Shown here in pieces: positions 33,872-43,209 of a DNA stretch of 64,000 nt; the first letter of the stretch is position 1, and each line of letters begins with the position of its first letter. The notes below the pieces were generated by a model. It had not been told where the DNA came from, did not search any database, and saw nothing but the letters and a program-made list of their open reading frames with translations. The position numbers were made by a program, and so were the translations under genes. Source of the stretch: G963662905 sp963676415 (lineage in GTDB: Bacteria; Bacteroidota; Bacteroidia; Bacteroidales; WRLA01); NCBI GenBank assembly GCA_963676415.1, contig OY781097.1, positions 2,294,001-2,358,000 on the forward strand, written 5' to 3'.

Positions 33872-34052
33872 AGCCGCATTTGCCCAGTTCATTCCGACCG
33901 GAACAAAGCCAAACAAAGTGATTAAGGCTTTGTGTAGGGAGGAATCTGTTGGGGATTAATAATTTGTTATTAAATATCTGAATAGTATTTTTTCAAATAT
34001 TATGATTACCCACGAAATTCCGAGTAGAACCACCAAAATTAATAACGTACCC

Positions 34053-34652
34053 ATGGAAAAACACCTTCATCTTTCTTTAGCCGTTTTGCTGGCAATTTTT
34101 TTTGTTTTAAGCGGCAAAGATGTTCAATCACAAATAGAAAATCATCCTGAAAATAAATGCCTGATCGTTTTGGATGCGCAGCAATATTATACGCATGGAA
34201 AATTGGCCGGCAGCTCGGCGCAAAAAGCCATCGAAGCGATCAATTTAGTAATCAGTAAAATGGATGCAGACCAGGTGATTTATGTAAACCGGGATCATAA
34301 ATTATTGAATCTTACTTATATACCGCCATTTTTTTATACATCGATCGATTCTGCAGCAATGCAGATGGATGAAAACCTGGAAAAGCGAAACGAAAATGTT
34401 TTTACACGCGAGAAACCCAATGCTTTTTCATCCAATGAACTACTGGGATTTCTTGAGAAAAATCATGTAAAGGAAATCATAATGATTGGCTTTTTGGCAG
34501 AAGATTATTTCTGTCCTTCGGTTTTTCAGGGTGAAGAGCTGGGTTTTAAGATTTCCGTTGTGCCGCAAGCCATTATCGCCAAATCACAAAAAGGAAAAGA
34601 CAAAGCCATTGAGAAATTAAAGGAAAAAGGGGTAGCGGTGATTGGCTTTTAG
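34053..34652 (+). CDS. Exported isochorismatase-like cysteine hydrolase
   Basis: A 199-aa protein. Signal peptide about 1-27 (LSGKDVQSQ). The mature part has the isochorismatase-family triad layout: Asp in CLIVLDAQQYY, Lys in FTREKPNAFSSNEL, and Cys in IGFLAEDYFCPSV, where the typical motif is G-x-x-T-D-x-C. Family members hydrolyse vinyl ethers, nicotinamide or ureides. A signal peptide is unusual for the family. Start ATG 34053 preferred over 34002 because of the signal. Monocistronic. Confidence 0.8.
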   Translation: MEKHLHLSLAVLLAIFFVLSGKDVQSQIENHPENKCLIVLDAQQYYTHGKLAGSSAQKAIEAINLVISKMDADQVIYVNRDHKLLNLTYIPPFFYTSIDSAAMQMDENLEKRNENVFTREKPNAFSSNELLGFLEKNHVKEIIMIGFLAEDYFCPSVFQGEELGFKISVVPQAIIAKSQKGKDKAIEKLKEKGVAVIGF

Positions 34653-34708
34653 AAGTTGATCCTGCTATCAGCTTTGAGTATTATTCAGTTGGATTTTCTG
34701 GGCAATTA

Positions 34709-35413
34709 TTAGTGAGATAATTCCGGCACCCGAAACAAATAACCTTTTCCCTTCAAAGTCACAATTTCAATTCGGGTATCTTCGCGGAAATGCTTGCGCA
34801 ATTTGCGGATATAAACATCCAGGGTGCGCGAATTAAAATAGGAATCATCGCCCCATACTTTCATAAGCAGCTCCTTGCGCTCGGTTACATGATTCCGGTT
34901 TCTTGCCAATGTGTCCAGTACTTCCATGTCTCGGTTGGAAAGGCGGATTAGGTCTGTTGGCGTAGTGAGTTCATAGGAGCCGCGCTTCAGGCGGTATTTC
35001 CCGATTTGTATTTCATCTTCAAGCTTTTCTTCTTCTTCTTGGGCAGCACTACTTTTGGCATGATATTCAATGCGCACCATCAGCTCTTCAATGCTAAAGG
35101 GTTTGCGCATATAATCATTCCCGCCGGCTTCAAAACCTTTGACTAGATCGCTGGTTTCAATTTTTGCGGTCAGGAAAATCACCGGCAGGCCGGGTTTCAT
35201 CTTTTTAATTTCCCGGCAAAGGGTATATCCATCCAGATTGGGCAGCATAATATCGAGTACGCAGATGTCGGGATTCCAATGGTGCAGGCGGTTTAAAACT
35301 TTTGCGCCATCGGTTTCCCAAACCACTTCATAGCCTTCTTTTTCCAGTGTTTCTTTCACTATTTTTCCCAGATAGGGCTCGTCTTCAATGTAATATATGC
35401 TTTGCTTTTTCAT
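34709..35413 (-). CDS. OmpR-family response regulator (RprY-like)
   Basis: A 234-aa two-component regulator: receiver domain (about 5-120) with phospho-accepting Asp54 in CVLDIMLPNLDGY and Lys in VIFLTAK, then a winged-helix DNA-binding domain (about 140-230) with LSNRDMEVLDTLARN and TLDVYIRKLRKHF. It overlaps the upstream kinase by 4 bp (ATGA), so the two are translationally coupled. The TTAACCTT repeats at 36940-36978 are its most likely target. Confidence 0.93.
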   Translation of the reverse strand: MKKQSIYYIEDEPYLGKIVKETLEKEGYEVVWETDGAKVLNRLHHWNPDICVLDIMLPNLDGYTLCREIKKMKPGLPVIFLTAKIETSDLVKGFEAGGNDYMRKPFSIEELMVRIEYHAKSSAAQEEEEKLEDEIQIGKYRLKRGSYELTTPTDLIRLSNRDMEVLDTLARNRNHVTERKELLMKVWGDDSYFNSRTLDVYIRKLRKHFREDTRIEIVTLKGKGYLFRVPELSH

Positions 35414-36894
35414 ACTGGAAATTCTAGTGTAAATTTACAGCCATGTGGTTTTCTGTTCCGGACCTGTACTTTTCCCTTATGTGCTTTCATGACCAAATCT
35501 ACATAGCTGAGGCCTAGTCCATGTCCTTTTACATTATGTTTATTGAAAGCGGGCACCCGGAAAAATTTTTCAAAGATACTGCCCAAATGTTTTTCAGGGA
35601 TGCCGGGACCATTATCGCTGAATTCAATAAGGATTTTATTGCCGGATGTATGTGCTGAAATTTCTATTTCCGGGCTTTTGTCGCTGTATTTCAGGCTGTT
35701 GTCCAGTAAGTTATGTATGATGCCCTGGCATAATAACCGGTCGGCACTCAAATAGATGTCCGCTTCAATGTTGATACTGATTTTTGCATTGAGTTTTACC
35801 GTTCTGTCAGAAAAACGGGCAACAACTTCTTCGGTGAGTTCTTTGAGCTTAAATAGCTCCGGATTGACCAGGCCTGAATTGTCTTCCAGCAAGACATGGT
35901 TCAATACCTTGGATATCAGGCTGTCGAGCCGCTTAATTTCTTTGGACGACATTTCGAGATAATCTTTTGTGCGCTCTTTGTCTTTTAAAATATCAAAACG
36001 CTGCAGGGATTCCAGGGCGACCTTAACCGTTGCTACCGGTGTCTTGAGCTCATGGGTCAGGTTGCTGACAAAATCGTTGCGGATGTGATTGAGCGCTACC
36101 TGTTTCCTGAGGCTGATATACGACAGATAGAACGAAAGCGCAGTAAGTAGCAAAAGGACCAAAGCAAAGACGAGCTGTGGCCAAATGGCGGCAATTAACA
36201 GCCACTGATAATTTTCCGGACGCACAGCAGGGAGTTTGTCGCTCGGCTGCTCATAAATTAAAAATTCCCCGGACTTTTCCATAAGGGTATCATTTTGTTT
36301 TATAGGAACCCATGTATAGGTCAGCTCAGGGCGTTCTGCAATAATTTTTTCATCAAAAGCCTGCATAAAAAGCGATGAATCAATCATATCACGGAGTACT
36401 ACTTTGAGCGTAGAACCCGCTTCCAAGGTGTCGGAACTTTCAAACATAAATAGTTTTGTGCTGCGCACCAGAATGTTATTTAGGCCACGGAAAAACGCGT
36501 CTTCCTTTTCTTTTGATCCGGAAACCATAATGGAATCGGGTACAGAATTGAGGCTGATTGTAGTCATTTGTGCCTTGGGGTGATCTTTGTCTCGCGTGTC
36601 GATGAAAAAATTCATTTCGATGGAATCCGAAACATTATGTCCCGTCATCCCCAGCATTGGTTTGGTCATTTCCGTGATGCTGTCTTCCGAAAGTGTGGGC
36701 ATTATCACCTGCCTGATCAGCACCGTATCCAATACCTGTTCACGCGAAGAAACATAGGTGTCAATCAGCTCTTTTTTTAAAAGGCTTTTCTCTTCGCTAT
36801 ATTGTTTGTTCAGCCAGCTAATCACAAAGGTACTTAGTAAAAACTGGCTGATTATCATCAGTATGGCTATGCTTTTATGTTTTTTTATCTTCAT
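35410..36894 (-). CDS. Membrane sensor histidine kinase (RprX-like)
   Basis: A 494-aa kinase: TM1 (about 7-27), a periplasmic sensor domain of roughly 200 residues, TM2 (about 232-257), then HisKA with His281 in SNLTHELKTPVATVK and HATPase_c with NLLDNSLKYSD and FSDNGPGIPEKHLG, GHGLGLSYV. No HAMP domain. ATG 36894 is used; the longer frame from 36915 reads through a -7 element at 36905-36912. That element lies only 10 nt from the ATG, so the mRNA leader would be about 5 nt. Divergent from the GLPGLI/barrel operon. Confidence 0.92.
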   Translation of the reverse strand: MKIKKHKSIAILMIISQFLLSTFVISWLNKQYSEEKSLLKKELIDTYVSSREQVLDTVLIRQVIMPTLSEDSITEMTKPMLGMTGHNVSDSIEMNFFIDTRDKDHPKAQMTTISLNSVPDSIMVSGSKEKEDAFFRGLNNILVRSTKLFMFESSDTLEAGSTLKVVLRDMIDSSLFMQAFDEKIIAERPELTYTWVPIKQNDTLMEKSGEFLIYEQPSDKLPAVRPENYQWLLIAAIWPQLVFALVLLLLTALSFYLSYISLRKQVALNHIRNDFVSNLTHELKTPVATVKVALESLQRFDILKDKERTKDYLEMSSKEIKRLDSLISKVLNHVLLEDNSGLVNPELFKLKELTEEVVARFSDRTVKLNAKISINIEADIYLSADRLLCQGIIHNLLDNSLKYSDKSPEIEISAHTSGNKILIEFSDNGPGIPEKHLGSIFEKFFRVPAFNKHNVKGHGLGLSYVDLVMKAHKGKVQVRNRKPHGCKFTLEFPV

Positions 36895-36904
36895 CACGAT
36901 AGTA

Positions 36905-36912
36905 CAAAAGTA
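36905..36912 (-). promoter_or_regulatory. -7 element (TACTTTTG) for the kinase/regulator operon
   Basis: Exact TAnnTTTG on the minus strand. The TTAACCTT repeats begin 28 bp upstream, which fits autoregulation. Confidence 0.45.
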
Positions 36913-36939
36913 CACATACTCAGCACGTAAACCACATCA

Positions 36940-36978
36940 TTAACCTTAATTAACCTTGATTTGCCTCATCTTAACCTT
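36940..36978. promoter_or_regulatory. Phased TTAACCTT direct repeats (probable response-regulator operator)
   Basis: TTAACCTT occurs at 36940-36947, 36950-36957 and 36971-36978: spacing 10 and 21 bp, that is one and two DNA turns. A degenerate unit (TTGCCTCA, 36961-36968) fills the missing phase. It sits between two divergent promoters, with the last repeat about 20 bp before the -7 element of the GLPGLI gene, where OmpR-type activators bind. Confidence 0.65.
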
Positions 36979-36997
36979 TACAAAGGCGCTGGCAAAA

Positions 36998-37005
36998 TAG
37001 TTTTG
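36998..37005 (+). promoter_or_regulatory. -7 element (TAGTTTTG) for the GLPGLI operon
   Basis: Exact TAnnTTTG, 35 nt before ATG 37041; no TTG at -33, as expected for an activator-dependent promoter. Confidence 0.5.
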
Positions 37006-37040
37006 CATCAAATCAATTTTAACCAAAAAAACAAATTGCT

Positions 37041-37814
37041 ATGAAGAAAATGATGATTGCCGTAGCCATGCTTTGGATCGCAGGCACTGCTTTTGCACAG
37101 GAACCACAAGCGATGAACGAAGGTTCCATTGTTTATGAGGAAGTAATAAAACTGGATATCAAACTGGAAGGCGATGCCGCGCAATTTGCCGATATGATGC
37201 CCAAGGAGCAGAAAAGCAGGAAAGTACTCTATTTTAACCCGGATTATGCTCTGTATGAGAAATATACCGAAACGGATGCCGATGCAGGCAGTGTGCAGGC
37301 AGTGGAGGCAGAAGGCACGATGGTTCAGGTGCAAATGGTGCAGCCTGACGATAAACTCTTTACGGATTTTAAAAAGAAACAACAGGTTGAGCAGCGCGAA
37401 TTTATGGGGCGCCGTTTCCTGATTAAGGGTGATATTGAATCGCACAACTGGAAATTCACCGGCAATTCGCGCGAGATCTCCGGCCTGAAATGCATGGAAG
37501 CTCTTTACGAAAATGAAGATGGGGAAAAAGTGAAGGTTTGGTTCAGCCCGGAGATTCCTGTAGCATCGGGTCCGGGACATTTTGCCGGTTTGCCGGGTAT
37601 GGTTTTGGCGGTGGATATTAATGATGGTGACCACACCATAACCGCAGTAAAAATGGATCGGGCTAAAGTGCCTGAAGATATCCTAAAGAAGCCAAAGAAG
37701 GGCAAGAAGGTAACAGCGGACGAGTATGACGCCATTGTGAAAGAAAAAATGGAAGAAATGGGCGTTGAAGGTGGCGGGACCCAGGTACAGACGGTCATCG
37801 AATTCAAAAATTAA
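37041..37814 (+). CDS. GLPGLI family exported protein
   Basis: A 257-aa protein with signal peptide MKKMMIAVAMLWIAGTAFA-Q. The family signature appears as FAGLPGMVLAVDINDGDHT; upstream segments GSIVYEEVIKLDI and KVWFSPEIPVASGPGHF are typical. GLPGLI proteins are Bacteroidetes-specific, periplasmic or outer-membrane-associated, and usually sit beside outer-membrane barrel receptors; their function is not established. The next gene starts 2 nt after its stop. Probably controlled by the divergent RprXY-like pair. Confidence 0.9.
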   Translation: MKKMMIAVAMLWIAGTAFAQEPQAMNEGSIVYEEVIKLDIKLEGDAAQFADMMPKEQKSRKVLYFNPDYALYEKYTETDADAGSVQAVEAEGTMVQVQMVQPDDKLFTDFKKKQQVEQREFMGRRFLIKGDIESHNWKFTGNSREISGLKCMEALYENEDGEKVKVWFSPEIPVASGPGHFAGLPGMVLAVDINDGDHTITAVKMDRAKVPEDILKKPKKGKKVTADEYDAIVKEKMEEMGVEGGGTQVQTVIEFKN

Positions 37815-37816
37815 TT

Positions 37817-40570
37817 ATGAAACGGCTTATCATCTGGTTGGCTTTGCTGATGCCCTTACTGGCTTTGGGACAGCAGTACAGCCTCAATGGAAACATCATC
37901 GACGAAGAAGGCCGGCCTTTGCCTTACGCAACGGCGGTACTTCTCAATCCGGCAGATTCTACTTTGCAGTTTTACGGCATCTCCAATTCAGAAGGAAATT
38001 TTGGAATCAGGCAGATAAAACAAGGCAATTATTTGCTGCAACTGGCCTTTATGGGCTACGAAACCTTCTATAAGCCATTGAATATTCCGGTTTCGGAAGG
38101 GGGAGAGCTGGGCAGCATCGTGATGAAAAAGAGACAAATGAAACTCGATGGTGTGGATATTGTCGGGGAACGTATCCCGATGAAATTCAAAAAAGATACT
38201 ATTGAGTTTGATGCGGGAGCTTTTAAAACCCGGCCGGATGCAGTGGCTGAAGACCTGCTTCGAAAACTGCCCGGTGTGGAAGTGGACCGTGCCGGAAATA
38301 TCAAAGCATTGGGTGAAGAAGTGCACGAAGTGCTGGTGGATGGAAAAGAATTTTTTGGTGATGATCCCAAAGTGGCGACCAAAAACCTTCCGGCTGATGC
38401 TTTGGATAAAGTGCAGGTGATCGACAAAAAAAGCGATGAAGCCGAATTTACCGGAATGGACGATGGGCAGAGAAACAAGGCCGTAAACCTGGTTTTGAAA
38501 GACGGTAAGAAAAACGGTGTTTTTGGCGATGTGGAAGCCGGATACGGAACCGACGATCACTACGAAGGCTCTTTCAAAGCCTACCGTTTTTCAGATAAAA
38601 CGCAATTCGCTGCGCTGGGAATGCTGAACAATGTAAACCAGTTTGGTTTTTCCTTCAACGATTACCTGAGCTTTAGCGGAGGGCTTTCTTCCATTATGGG
38701 CGGTGGCGGGACCATCACCATCGGGGGCGATAATTCAGTGCCGATCAATTTTGGACAGCCGGTTTCGGGCCTGACCACTTCCGGTGCCGGCGGTTTGAAT
38801 TTTTCTTATTCCACCGATAAGCACAACCGCACTTTTTTGAGCTATCTGGTGAGTGGCCTTGAGAAAGACCTGCAGGAAAATACAACGACACAAAATTTTA
38901 CTGCCGAAGGTATTTATAAGCAAATCAGTGTGTCATCCAGTCTGGAACGGAATTTTACGCATAGCGCCAACTTTGGCCTGCGCAGGCGCATCGACTCGGT
39001 GCACAATATATCTTTTAATGCACGTCTGGGCCTGACGCATGGAAAGAATCCGGGATCGCAATTCTCAGAAAGCTTTTATGCCGACAGCATCATCAACTCC
39101 TTGAAACAAAGTTCTGAATACAAATCACATAGCCTGAATGCACGTGCAAATGGTTCATGGCATTATAAATTTAACCGCAAAAAATCTGTTTTAAAAACCA
39201 GCTTTCATGCCAATTATTCTGATGCAGGAACCGACCGGCTTATGGATAATGAAACAAAATATTTGAATCCGCCATCGCAGGAAAAGAACAGCCAGTTTCA
39301 GGATGATAACACAAAGAAAGTCAATGCAAATGGAAGTTTGTCGCTTTTGCAGGCGATGAGCGGAAAGCTGGTACTTGTGCCGGGGGTTAGTGCCGGAACA
39401 GAAAGCGAAGATTTTAAAAGGGAATACGGCATTCCGGTGGACCCGAGGCTGGTCATCGACTCCCTGAGCCCCGACTTCAGCAGCACGCATCAATGGCTGA
39501 CTCCTGCTCTTAAATTAAGGAGGACCGGTGAACTGTCCACACTTTCATTTGGTCTTGGGCTTCAAAATGGAAGGACGGAAAATTATTTCCTGAACGAAAA
39601 TGCTCTAAAGCAGGATTATCTCTTTCTTAAGCCATCTTTTTCATGGGAATATAATTACCGAACTACGCGCAAAATCAATGTGTATTATGCCAATTCGGTG
39701 CAAATACCATCGGTGGAGCTATTGCAGCCCACGGGCAATTACCTGAACCCTTTGCATATCCGTTTTGGAAATCGTGACCTGAAACCGCAGCAAACACACA
39801 GCATGGCCTTTAACTGGTTGGTTTTTGATCAGTTTTCATCTACATCCTTCTTTGCCAGCCTGAACGGAACATATATCAGGGACAAATTCAACTGGGAGCG
39901 GAATATCGATGCGCAGCTGGTGCAAACCATCAAGCCTGTTAATGTGGAAGATGATTATACGGCAGAAGCCAGCTTTGACTATTCCACCCACATCCGCAAG
40001 TTGGGGCTTAAAGTGAATATTCGCTTCAATGAAAAATACAATCGGGGCATCAATATCATCAATGCCGTGGAAAACATCAATACCAACCTGACGCACCGCC
40101 TGAAACTGAGGTTTGAGAACCGTAAAAAGGAAAAATGGGACATAAGCGTTGGCGCTTCGGCCGAAATTACACATTCGCGCTATTCGGTGCAGGAGGATTT
40201 GGACAATAACTATTATAATTATTCCTGCTTTACGGATATTTCCTTTACGCCCAATGATTCCTGGTTTTTTTCTGCTTCTGCAGATATCAGCAACTATTCT
40301 GCCGAAAGCTTCGACGATCCATTGGAAATTCCATTGATCAGTGCTGAAATACGGCGCTATATGCTCAAAAATAAGCGTTTGGTCCTGTCTTTGCGTGCCT
40401 TTGATTTGCTCGACAAAAACACCAACCTAATCCGTATGGGCGAAATGAACTATCTTATGGAACAAAAAACCAATTCCATTGGACGTTTTGTGATGTTTTC
40501 GCTGAAATATCGTCTGAATAAATTTGGCGGCAATGGCAGTGGGGTACATGTGGAATTTGATAAGATGTAA
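37817..40570 (+). CDS. Outer-membrane beta-barrel protein (TonB-receptor-like)
   Basis: A 917-aa outer-membrane protein. Signal peptide ending ALGQ; carboxypeptidase-regulatory-like domain (about 20-100, LNGNIIDEEGRPLPYATAVL); plug-like domain (about 115-215, RPDAVAEDLLRKLPGVEVD ... VLVDGKEFFGDDPKVATKNL); then a large barrel. This is the outer_membrane_beta-barrel family commonly paired with GLPGLI proteins. Ligand unknown. The operon partner GLPGLI precedes it by 2 nt. The final residues GVHVEFDKM are slightly longer than the usual terminal aromatic. Confidence 0.9.
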   Translation: MKRLIIWLALLMPLLALGQQYSLNGNIIDEEGRPLPYATAVLLNPADSTLQFYGISNSEGNFGIRQIKQGNYLLQLAFMGYETFYKPLNIPVSEGGELGSIVMKKRQMKLDGVDIVGERIPMKFKKDTIEFDAGAFKTRPDAVAEDLLRKLPGVEVDRAGNIKALGEEVHEVLVDGKEFFGDDPKVATKNLPADALDKVQVIDKKSDEAEFTGMDDGQRNKAVNLVLKDGKKNGVFGDVEAGYGTDDHYEGSFKAYRFSDKTQFAALGMLNNVNQFGFSFNDYLSFSGGLSSIMGGGGTITIGGDNSVPINFGQPVSGLTTSGAGGLNFSYSTDKHNRTFLSYLVSGLEKDLQENTTTQNFTAEGIYKQISVSSSLERNFTHSANFGLRRRIDSVHNISFNARLGLTHGKNPGSQFSESFYADSIINSLKQSSEYKSHSLNARANGSWHYKFNRKKSVLKTSFHANYSDAGTDRLMDNETKYLNPPSQEKNSQFQDDNTKKVNANGSLSLLQAMSGKLVLVPGVSAGTESEDFKREYGIPVDPRLVIDSLSPDFSSTHQWLTPALKLRRTGELSTLSFGLGLQNGRTENYFLNENALKQDYLFLKPSFSWEYNYRTTRKINVYYANSVQIPSVELLQPTGNYLNPLHIRFGNRDLKPQQTHSMAFNWLVFDQFSSTSFFASLNGTYIRDKFNWERNIDAQLVQTIKPVNVEDDYTAEASFDYSTHIRKLGLKVNIRFNEKYNRGINIINAVENINTNLTHRLKLRFENRKKEKWDISVGASAEITHSRYSVQEDLDNNYYNYSCFTDISFTPNDSWFFSASADISNYSAESFDDPLEIPLISAEIRRYMLKNKRLVLSLRAFDLLDKNTNLIRMGEMNYLMEQKTNSIGRFVMFSLKYRLNKFGGNGSGVHVEFDKM

Positions 40571-40589
40571 AAACCTAATTTTATAAGCT

Positions 40590-40622
40590 ACTCATCGGAT
40601 GACTGCCAATCATCCGATGAGT
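40590..40622. terminator. Perfect 13-bp hairpin after the barrel gene
   Basis: ACTCATCGGATGA / TCATCCGATGAGT (40590-40602 with 40610-40622), 7-nt loop, 20 nt after the stop. No T run follows, so it may be a 3' stabilising hairpin or a terminator of a different type. Confidence 0.6.
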
Positions 40623-40637
40623 AAACAGCAATTATTT

Positions 40638-40671
40638 CTTACCATCTTTCCGGCCTCGGCTCAAAATGAAT
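40638..40671 (-). repeat. Orphan copy of the CDF gene 3' end (34 bp)
   Basis: Identical over 34 bp to 43176-43209, which holds the last ten codons and stop of the CDF exporter gene. Here it is not attached to any gene. The two copies are in the same orientation and bracket the 770-aa gene. Confidence 0.85.
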
Positions 40672-40720
40672 GGCTAAAGGATTGTCATTCCTGACAGATG
40701 TTAAAACTGAATTATTAATG

Positions 40721-43033
40721 CTACTCTGAAATGACCACTTTTTTGGTGAAAACCTGATTTTTGGTATGTATGCTAAATAGGTACATGCCCAAACAAATTT
40801 TTTGTGTGTTAATTGAAAACTGAAAAGATTTGTCCTGCAAATAAATACTCTTATGGAGCAATATTCTTCCGTTTAAATCTGAGATTTGGCAGATATATTC
40901 ACCATAATATGAAGAGTTCTTTATCAAAATTTCAATATTTTTAGTTGAAGGCTTATAGCTCACATGAAACCAATCTGGCTCCTGAATGGCGTTGGTTTCC
41001 ATAAAAACCGGCAAACCATCGCCTATATACAATAAACGCCCGGAATAACCGTAAGCCCATACGTGGTAGCCGTCGGGATCTAATGTTAAACCTTTAAGGT
41101 CTGGCAAAATACCCATTTGTTCCCAGGAGTTATCCCCAAAACTTTTAAACAGACCATTGCTGCTTAGAGCAAAATAAGCGTTTTCATTATTTACCAGGAA
41201 ATCAATAACCAGGCCTAATTCAATACCAGAATATAGGTTTTCTTCCAATAAGCCGGTATTCAAATTCAAAGACCAGAATTCAGTTTGCCACGCCCAGGCA
41301 AGCGGGTCAAAATGCCCGGCTTCAATTACCACTAAACTATCATTTATTTCTGTAGCTGAACGGATAGGATCATCAAATCCCAGTCCATAAAAGACCCAGT
41401 TTTCACCATCATCCAATGTTTTGTAAAATCCCCCTTCGTCATTGAATTTACCAAATAAGTATCCTGCATCCTCTTTGAAGATCATGCACAAAAGTCCGTT
41501 TGGGTTATTTGGAATGTTAATCTCTGAAAACCGACTTTCCGAAACTATTAGTTTATATAAACTCGCTTTAAAACCATTGTCCATGTCATATTGAAAGAAA
41601 TAGGCTTCCTCTGGCGTTGGACAGCTTATGTCTTTGATATGGAAGAGAGTATTGGTGTCAGCTGAAATAAAGCTTTTTCCTCCATCATTTGTGATTAAGG
41701 CTCCTAAGCTGTTCCTTCCTCTTGCCCAACAGACATTTTTGTCATCAATTTGGTCAGCTATCCCTAAATATTTATTTTCATTAAATAATAAAGTGTCAAT
41801 TTTATTGCCTAAATGGTCGCTTCCTATCAAAACATCCTCTGAACTAAATACACGTTTTTCATCAAAAAAAACAAGACTATTAATCTTCTCGATAAAATTT
41901 CCGGGAAGAGTACGCCATTCTTCTGCATTTTGCGTCTGCATAAGTATTGAGGAAGTGCCCGGATAGTAATTGCTCACGCTAGTACCACTCAGAGATACTA
42001 AAGCCTCAGTTTTACTTTTAATACCAATGGCTCTGACCCAAGGATAATAATACCCTTTATCATGAAAATCATAGGAGGTATGTGAGATTTCCCAGCTAAT
42101 TCCACAATCAGTTGAACTTATAAGCGGTAAGGTGCGGCAACCCTCATCAGAATGGTTATCTATGCATCGTCCATAAGCGTATAGGGTTGAATCCCCTAAA
42201 GACTTAATAAAGTTCAAGCGCGGAATACTTTCGTCATAAAATGAAAGCTGCCATGTTTTTCCAGTATCGGAAGATTTTCTAATCAGGTAGTCAATTTCTG
42301 ACGCGTTAATGAATTCATAAGCAGCTAAACCAAGTTCTGATTCATTCCTCAAAATTTTAGAACCAACTACAAAGAAATCGCCCTGCCTGCTATTGGTACA
42401 TGCATAAAAAGTTTCATCGTCGTCATATTTATGATACTCAAAAGTCTGGCAGGTATCTAAAGTCCTGTAAATCCTCTTCGTCTCAACAGTAAGGATAATG
42501 CCTTGACCCAAATTGGTAAATGCAAAATCATAAATTGAAGAGCCATCATTTAAGAGCTTATTAAGATTTTTATATGTCCAGTTCTTCCCTCCATCCCTGC
42601 TTTTGCCTAAGTAGGTCGATTCTGTGTTGATGCATGATACTGTTGCGTAGGCTTCAGTTTCAGAAACCATTTTGATGCGCTCAAATTCCAGGCTATCCGG
42701 AGACTTATACAGCTTAAACCAAGAGTCGCCCTGATCTGTGGTTCCGATTATTTCCCTCTTGTTGCGAAGCAGCCAGGCACAAGATTCAGATAGCACAATA
42801 ATCTGCCGGATTGAAGTTCCGTTATTATCAAAACAAAGCTCCCATTGCGTGCCTCCGTCTGTGGTCTGGAAAACCTTCCCATCCATCTGGCTTATAAGGC
42901 CTGAAATTTCATTAAAAAATTCAATATTATTAAAAATCTGGCCAGTTGGCTTAGGGTTAACCCAATGAATGTTTTGAGCTTTTAACAAAATCCCTATAAA
43001 TATGAATGACAAAATAAATATCCATTGCTTCAT
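40721..43033 (-). CDS. T9SS-exported Asp-box (BNR) propeller protein
   Basis: A 770-aa secreted protein. Signal peptide MKQWIFILSFIFIGILLKA-Q. At least six Asp-box motifs (S/T-x-D-x-G-x-x-W): TTDGGTQW, TTDQGDSW, SRDGGKNW, SSDTGKTW, STDCGISW and TLDDGENW, as in sialidase/sortilin-like or YCF48-type propellers. The C-terminal 75 residues are a T9SS sorting domain (CQISDLNGRILLHKS ... KKVVISE). It looks AT-richer than the photolyase and receptor genes around it by eye. Flanked by 34-bp direct repeats, suggesting recent insertion. Confidence 0.87.
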   Translation of the reverse strand: MKQWIFILSFIFIGILLKAQNIHWVNPKPTGQIFNNIEFFNEISGLISQMDGKVFQTTDGGTQWELCFDNNGTSIRQIIVLSESCAWLLRNKREIIGTTDQGDSWFKLYKSPDSLEFERIKMVSETEAYATVSCINTESTYLGKSRDGGKNWTYKNLNKLLNDGSSIYDFAFTNLGQGIILTVETKRIYRTLDTCQTFEYHKYDDDETFYACTNSRQGDFFVVGSKILRNESELGLAAYEFINASEIDYLIRKSSDTGKTWQLSFYDESIPRLNFIKSLGDSTLYAYGRCIDNHSDEGCRTLPLISSTDCGISWEISHTSYDFHDKGYYYPWVRAIGIKSKTEALVSLSGTSVSNYYPGTSSILMQTQNAEEWRTLPGNFIEKINSLVFFDEKRVFSSEDVLIGSDHLGNKIDTLLFNENKYLGIADQIDDKNVCWARGRNSLGALITNDGGKSFISADTNTLFHIKDISCPTPEEAYFFQYDMDNGFKASLYKLIVSESRFSEINIPNNPNGLLCMIFKEDAGYLFGKFNDEGGFYKTLDDGENWVFYGLGFDDPIRSATEINDSLVVIEAGHFDPLAWAWQTEFWSLNLNTGLLEENLYSGIELGLVIDFLVNNENAYFALSSNGLFKSFGDNSWEQMGILPDLKGLTLDPDGYHVWAYGYSGRLLYIGDGLPVFMETNAIQEPDWFHVSYKPSTKNIEILIKNSSYYGEYICQISDLNGRILLHKSIYLQDKSFQFSINTQKICLGMYLFSIHTKNQVFTKKVVISE

Positions 43034-43175
43034 GATATTCTGTTTTATTTCTTAATCTGAAGGATTTGCCGGTTAACAAAGTTACTGTTAATATTCAGAT
43101 TTAAACAGCCTGTTGTGAAATTTTTGTATGATTTTCAAAAGGAAACGGAATAATAAAACAACCAATGTGAAGTGG

Positions 43176-43209
43176 CTTACCATCTTTCCGGCCTCGGCTC
43201 AAAATGAAT
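43176..43209 (-). repeat. 34-bp direct repeat, native copy at the CDF 3' end
   Basis: Contains codons IHFEPRPERW and stop of the CDF gene, plus one base past it; perfect match to 40638-40671. Confidence 0.85.

Noticed and set aside
33730..33959. Short plus-strand frames in the 33.7-34.0 kb gap
   Set aside because: They are made of inverted-repeat sequence and overlap in two frames without signals or similarity.
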